This document shows, piece after piece, positions 63,157 to 64,000 of a stretch of DNA of 64,000 nt (position 1 is the stretch's first letter; each line of letters opens with the position of its first letter). Under the pieces are notes generated by a model that saw nothing but the letters and a program-made list of their open reading frames with translations, had not been told where the DNA came from and made no database searches. Location of the stretch: NCBI GenBank assembly GCA_051294375.1, contig CM119263.1, positions 27,859,858-27,923,857 on the forward strand. The letters are read 5' to 3'. The stretch comes from Paraspadella gotoi (lineage: Eukaryota; Chaetognatha). A program made the position numbers and the translations under genes.

Positions 63157-63966
63157 GGAGGTGGAAGAGGGGAGAAAAAGGAAAGGTGGGACGTGGAAGG
63201 GAAGGATGAGAAAGAGGGGGAAAAGAACAGATGGGAAATAGAAATGAGAAAAAAAAAAGGAAACGGGAGGTAGAATGAAGAAAAGAAAAGGAGAAAGGAA
63301 GAAAGGAAGAAATAAAAATTAGAAGAAGGTGCCATGTAAAAGCAAAGAGGGACCGATTAAAAATAAAGGGAAAGAGGAAGAAGAAAATGTAAAAGAAAAA
63401 AAGGGATGGAGATGCTGGTTTAATGAGGAAAAAGGCAAAGAAATTGTCTGACTAAATAGGTGAATGTTGATGAGAGTTAGAATAGGGGAGCCGTGAATTC
63501 ACGACCCGAAGATGCACCCGGCCTCTCACTCTTTTTGAATAGAGAGGCTTCGTCGTCGTCGTTTTTGTTGTTGTTGTTGTTGTCGTCGTCGTCGATAGAA
63601 TAAATGAATAAAAATAAAAAGAGAAGAGAGAAGCAGAAGGATGCTATGCTGAAAAAAAGAAGAAAAAATCAAAACAAAAAAAAGAAAGAATCGGGAAGAA
63701 AGAAAAGAAAGAAAAGAAAAAGAAAAGTGGAAAACAAAATCATTAATTTTCCTTTTCCTTTTCCTTTCTCTTCCTTTTTCAATTTTCCCTAATATTTCTC
63801 CCTTTTTTCCTTTCCTCCCATCCCATTTTCAAAGCGACGAAAATCCATTACGACCCAAAATATGAAAACTCGTTGGCGGCGAAGGAAAAAAAATCACTAA
63901 AAACAATGAAATCCGTTTATTCTCTCTCTCTCTCTTTATCTCTATTTATATATCCATCTATCAATT

Positions 63967-63998
<32 letters not shown>

Positions 63999-64000
63999 TC
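63157..64000. other. Purine-rich sequence ending in microsatellites
   Basis: GA/AAG-rich sequence, a GTC/GTT tract (63550-63595), and CT then (CTTT)n repeats from about 63921 to the window end. No gene supported. Confidence 0.6.

Overview
This is eukaryotic genomic DNA from an invertebrate animal. Genes are split into short exons with GT-AG introns of consistent phase, AT-rich intergenic DNA carries small foldback transposons and tRNA-derived repeats, and simple repeats ((CT/GA)n, (CTTT)n, (GAAT)n, (ATAG)n) are very dense. No prokaryotic gene organisation, CRISPR array or intact rRNA/tRNA gene is visible. The taxon cannot be fixed from the sequence. A bilaterian with a Fasciclin-2/NCAM gene is certain; the microsatellite load would suit a crustacean or another SSR-rich invertebrate, but that is a guess.

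Layout. 1-2.3 kb: a local inverted repeat, simple repeats and a SINE-like element. 2.4-4.4 kb (+): the last five exons of an unrecognised gene, ending in a Tyr- and Gln-rich tail. 4.4-10.5 kb: AT-rich DNA with small repeats, a foldback MITE and one doubtful exon. 10.6-15.5 kb (-): a complete two-exon PRD-like homeobox gene (639 codons), whose single intron falls between homeodomain residues 46 and 47 and carries a 609-bp foldback MITE. 16.7-18.2 kb (+): the 3' exons of a small unrecognised gene, divergent from the homeobox gene. 20.6-35.6 kb (-): most of a Fasciclin-2/NCAM-type adhesion gene (half of Ig2 through Ig5, two FN3 domains, then alternative GPI-anchor or transmembrane/cytoplasmic endings), with exon phases agreeing at every junction. 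The 5' part (signal peptide, Ig1) is not in the window.

35.6-58.6 kb is dominated by assembly structure. About 12.8 kb of the adhesion gene and its upstream flank (about 25.73-38.53 kb) recurs as a noisy reverse-complement copy at about 42.77-55.95 kb. A 1,239-bp block is repeated directly at 39.64 and 41.51 kb, and the 38.56-39.64 kb block recurs inverted at 55.98-57.25 kb. Several junctions coincide with 25-N gaps. The second copy has indels in exons and introns alike, so it looks like uncorrected long-read sequence or a mis-joined haplotype, not a functional paralogue. 58.6-64 kb is low-complexity, gap-rich sequence with no supportable gene.

The best biology is in the adhesion gene. Two consecutive phase-1 exons both encode the second half of Ig2 and look like mutually exclusive cassettes. 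Downstream, a GPI-signal exon and a transmembrane exon compete for the same phase-1 junction, with a 117-bp (CU)n tract in the pre-mRNA 54 nt upstream of the transmembrane exon's acceptor. The homeobox gene, the 16.7-kb gene and the 2.4-kb gene show no visible functional link to the adhesion gene.
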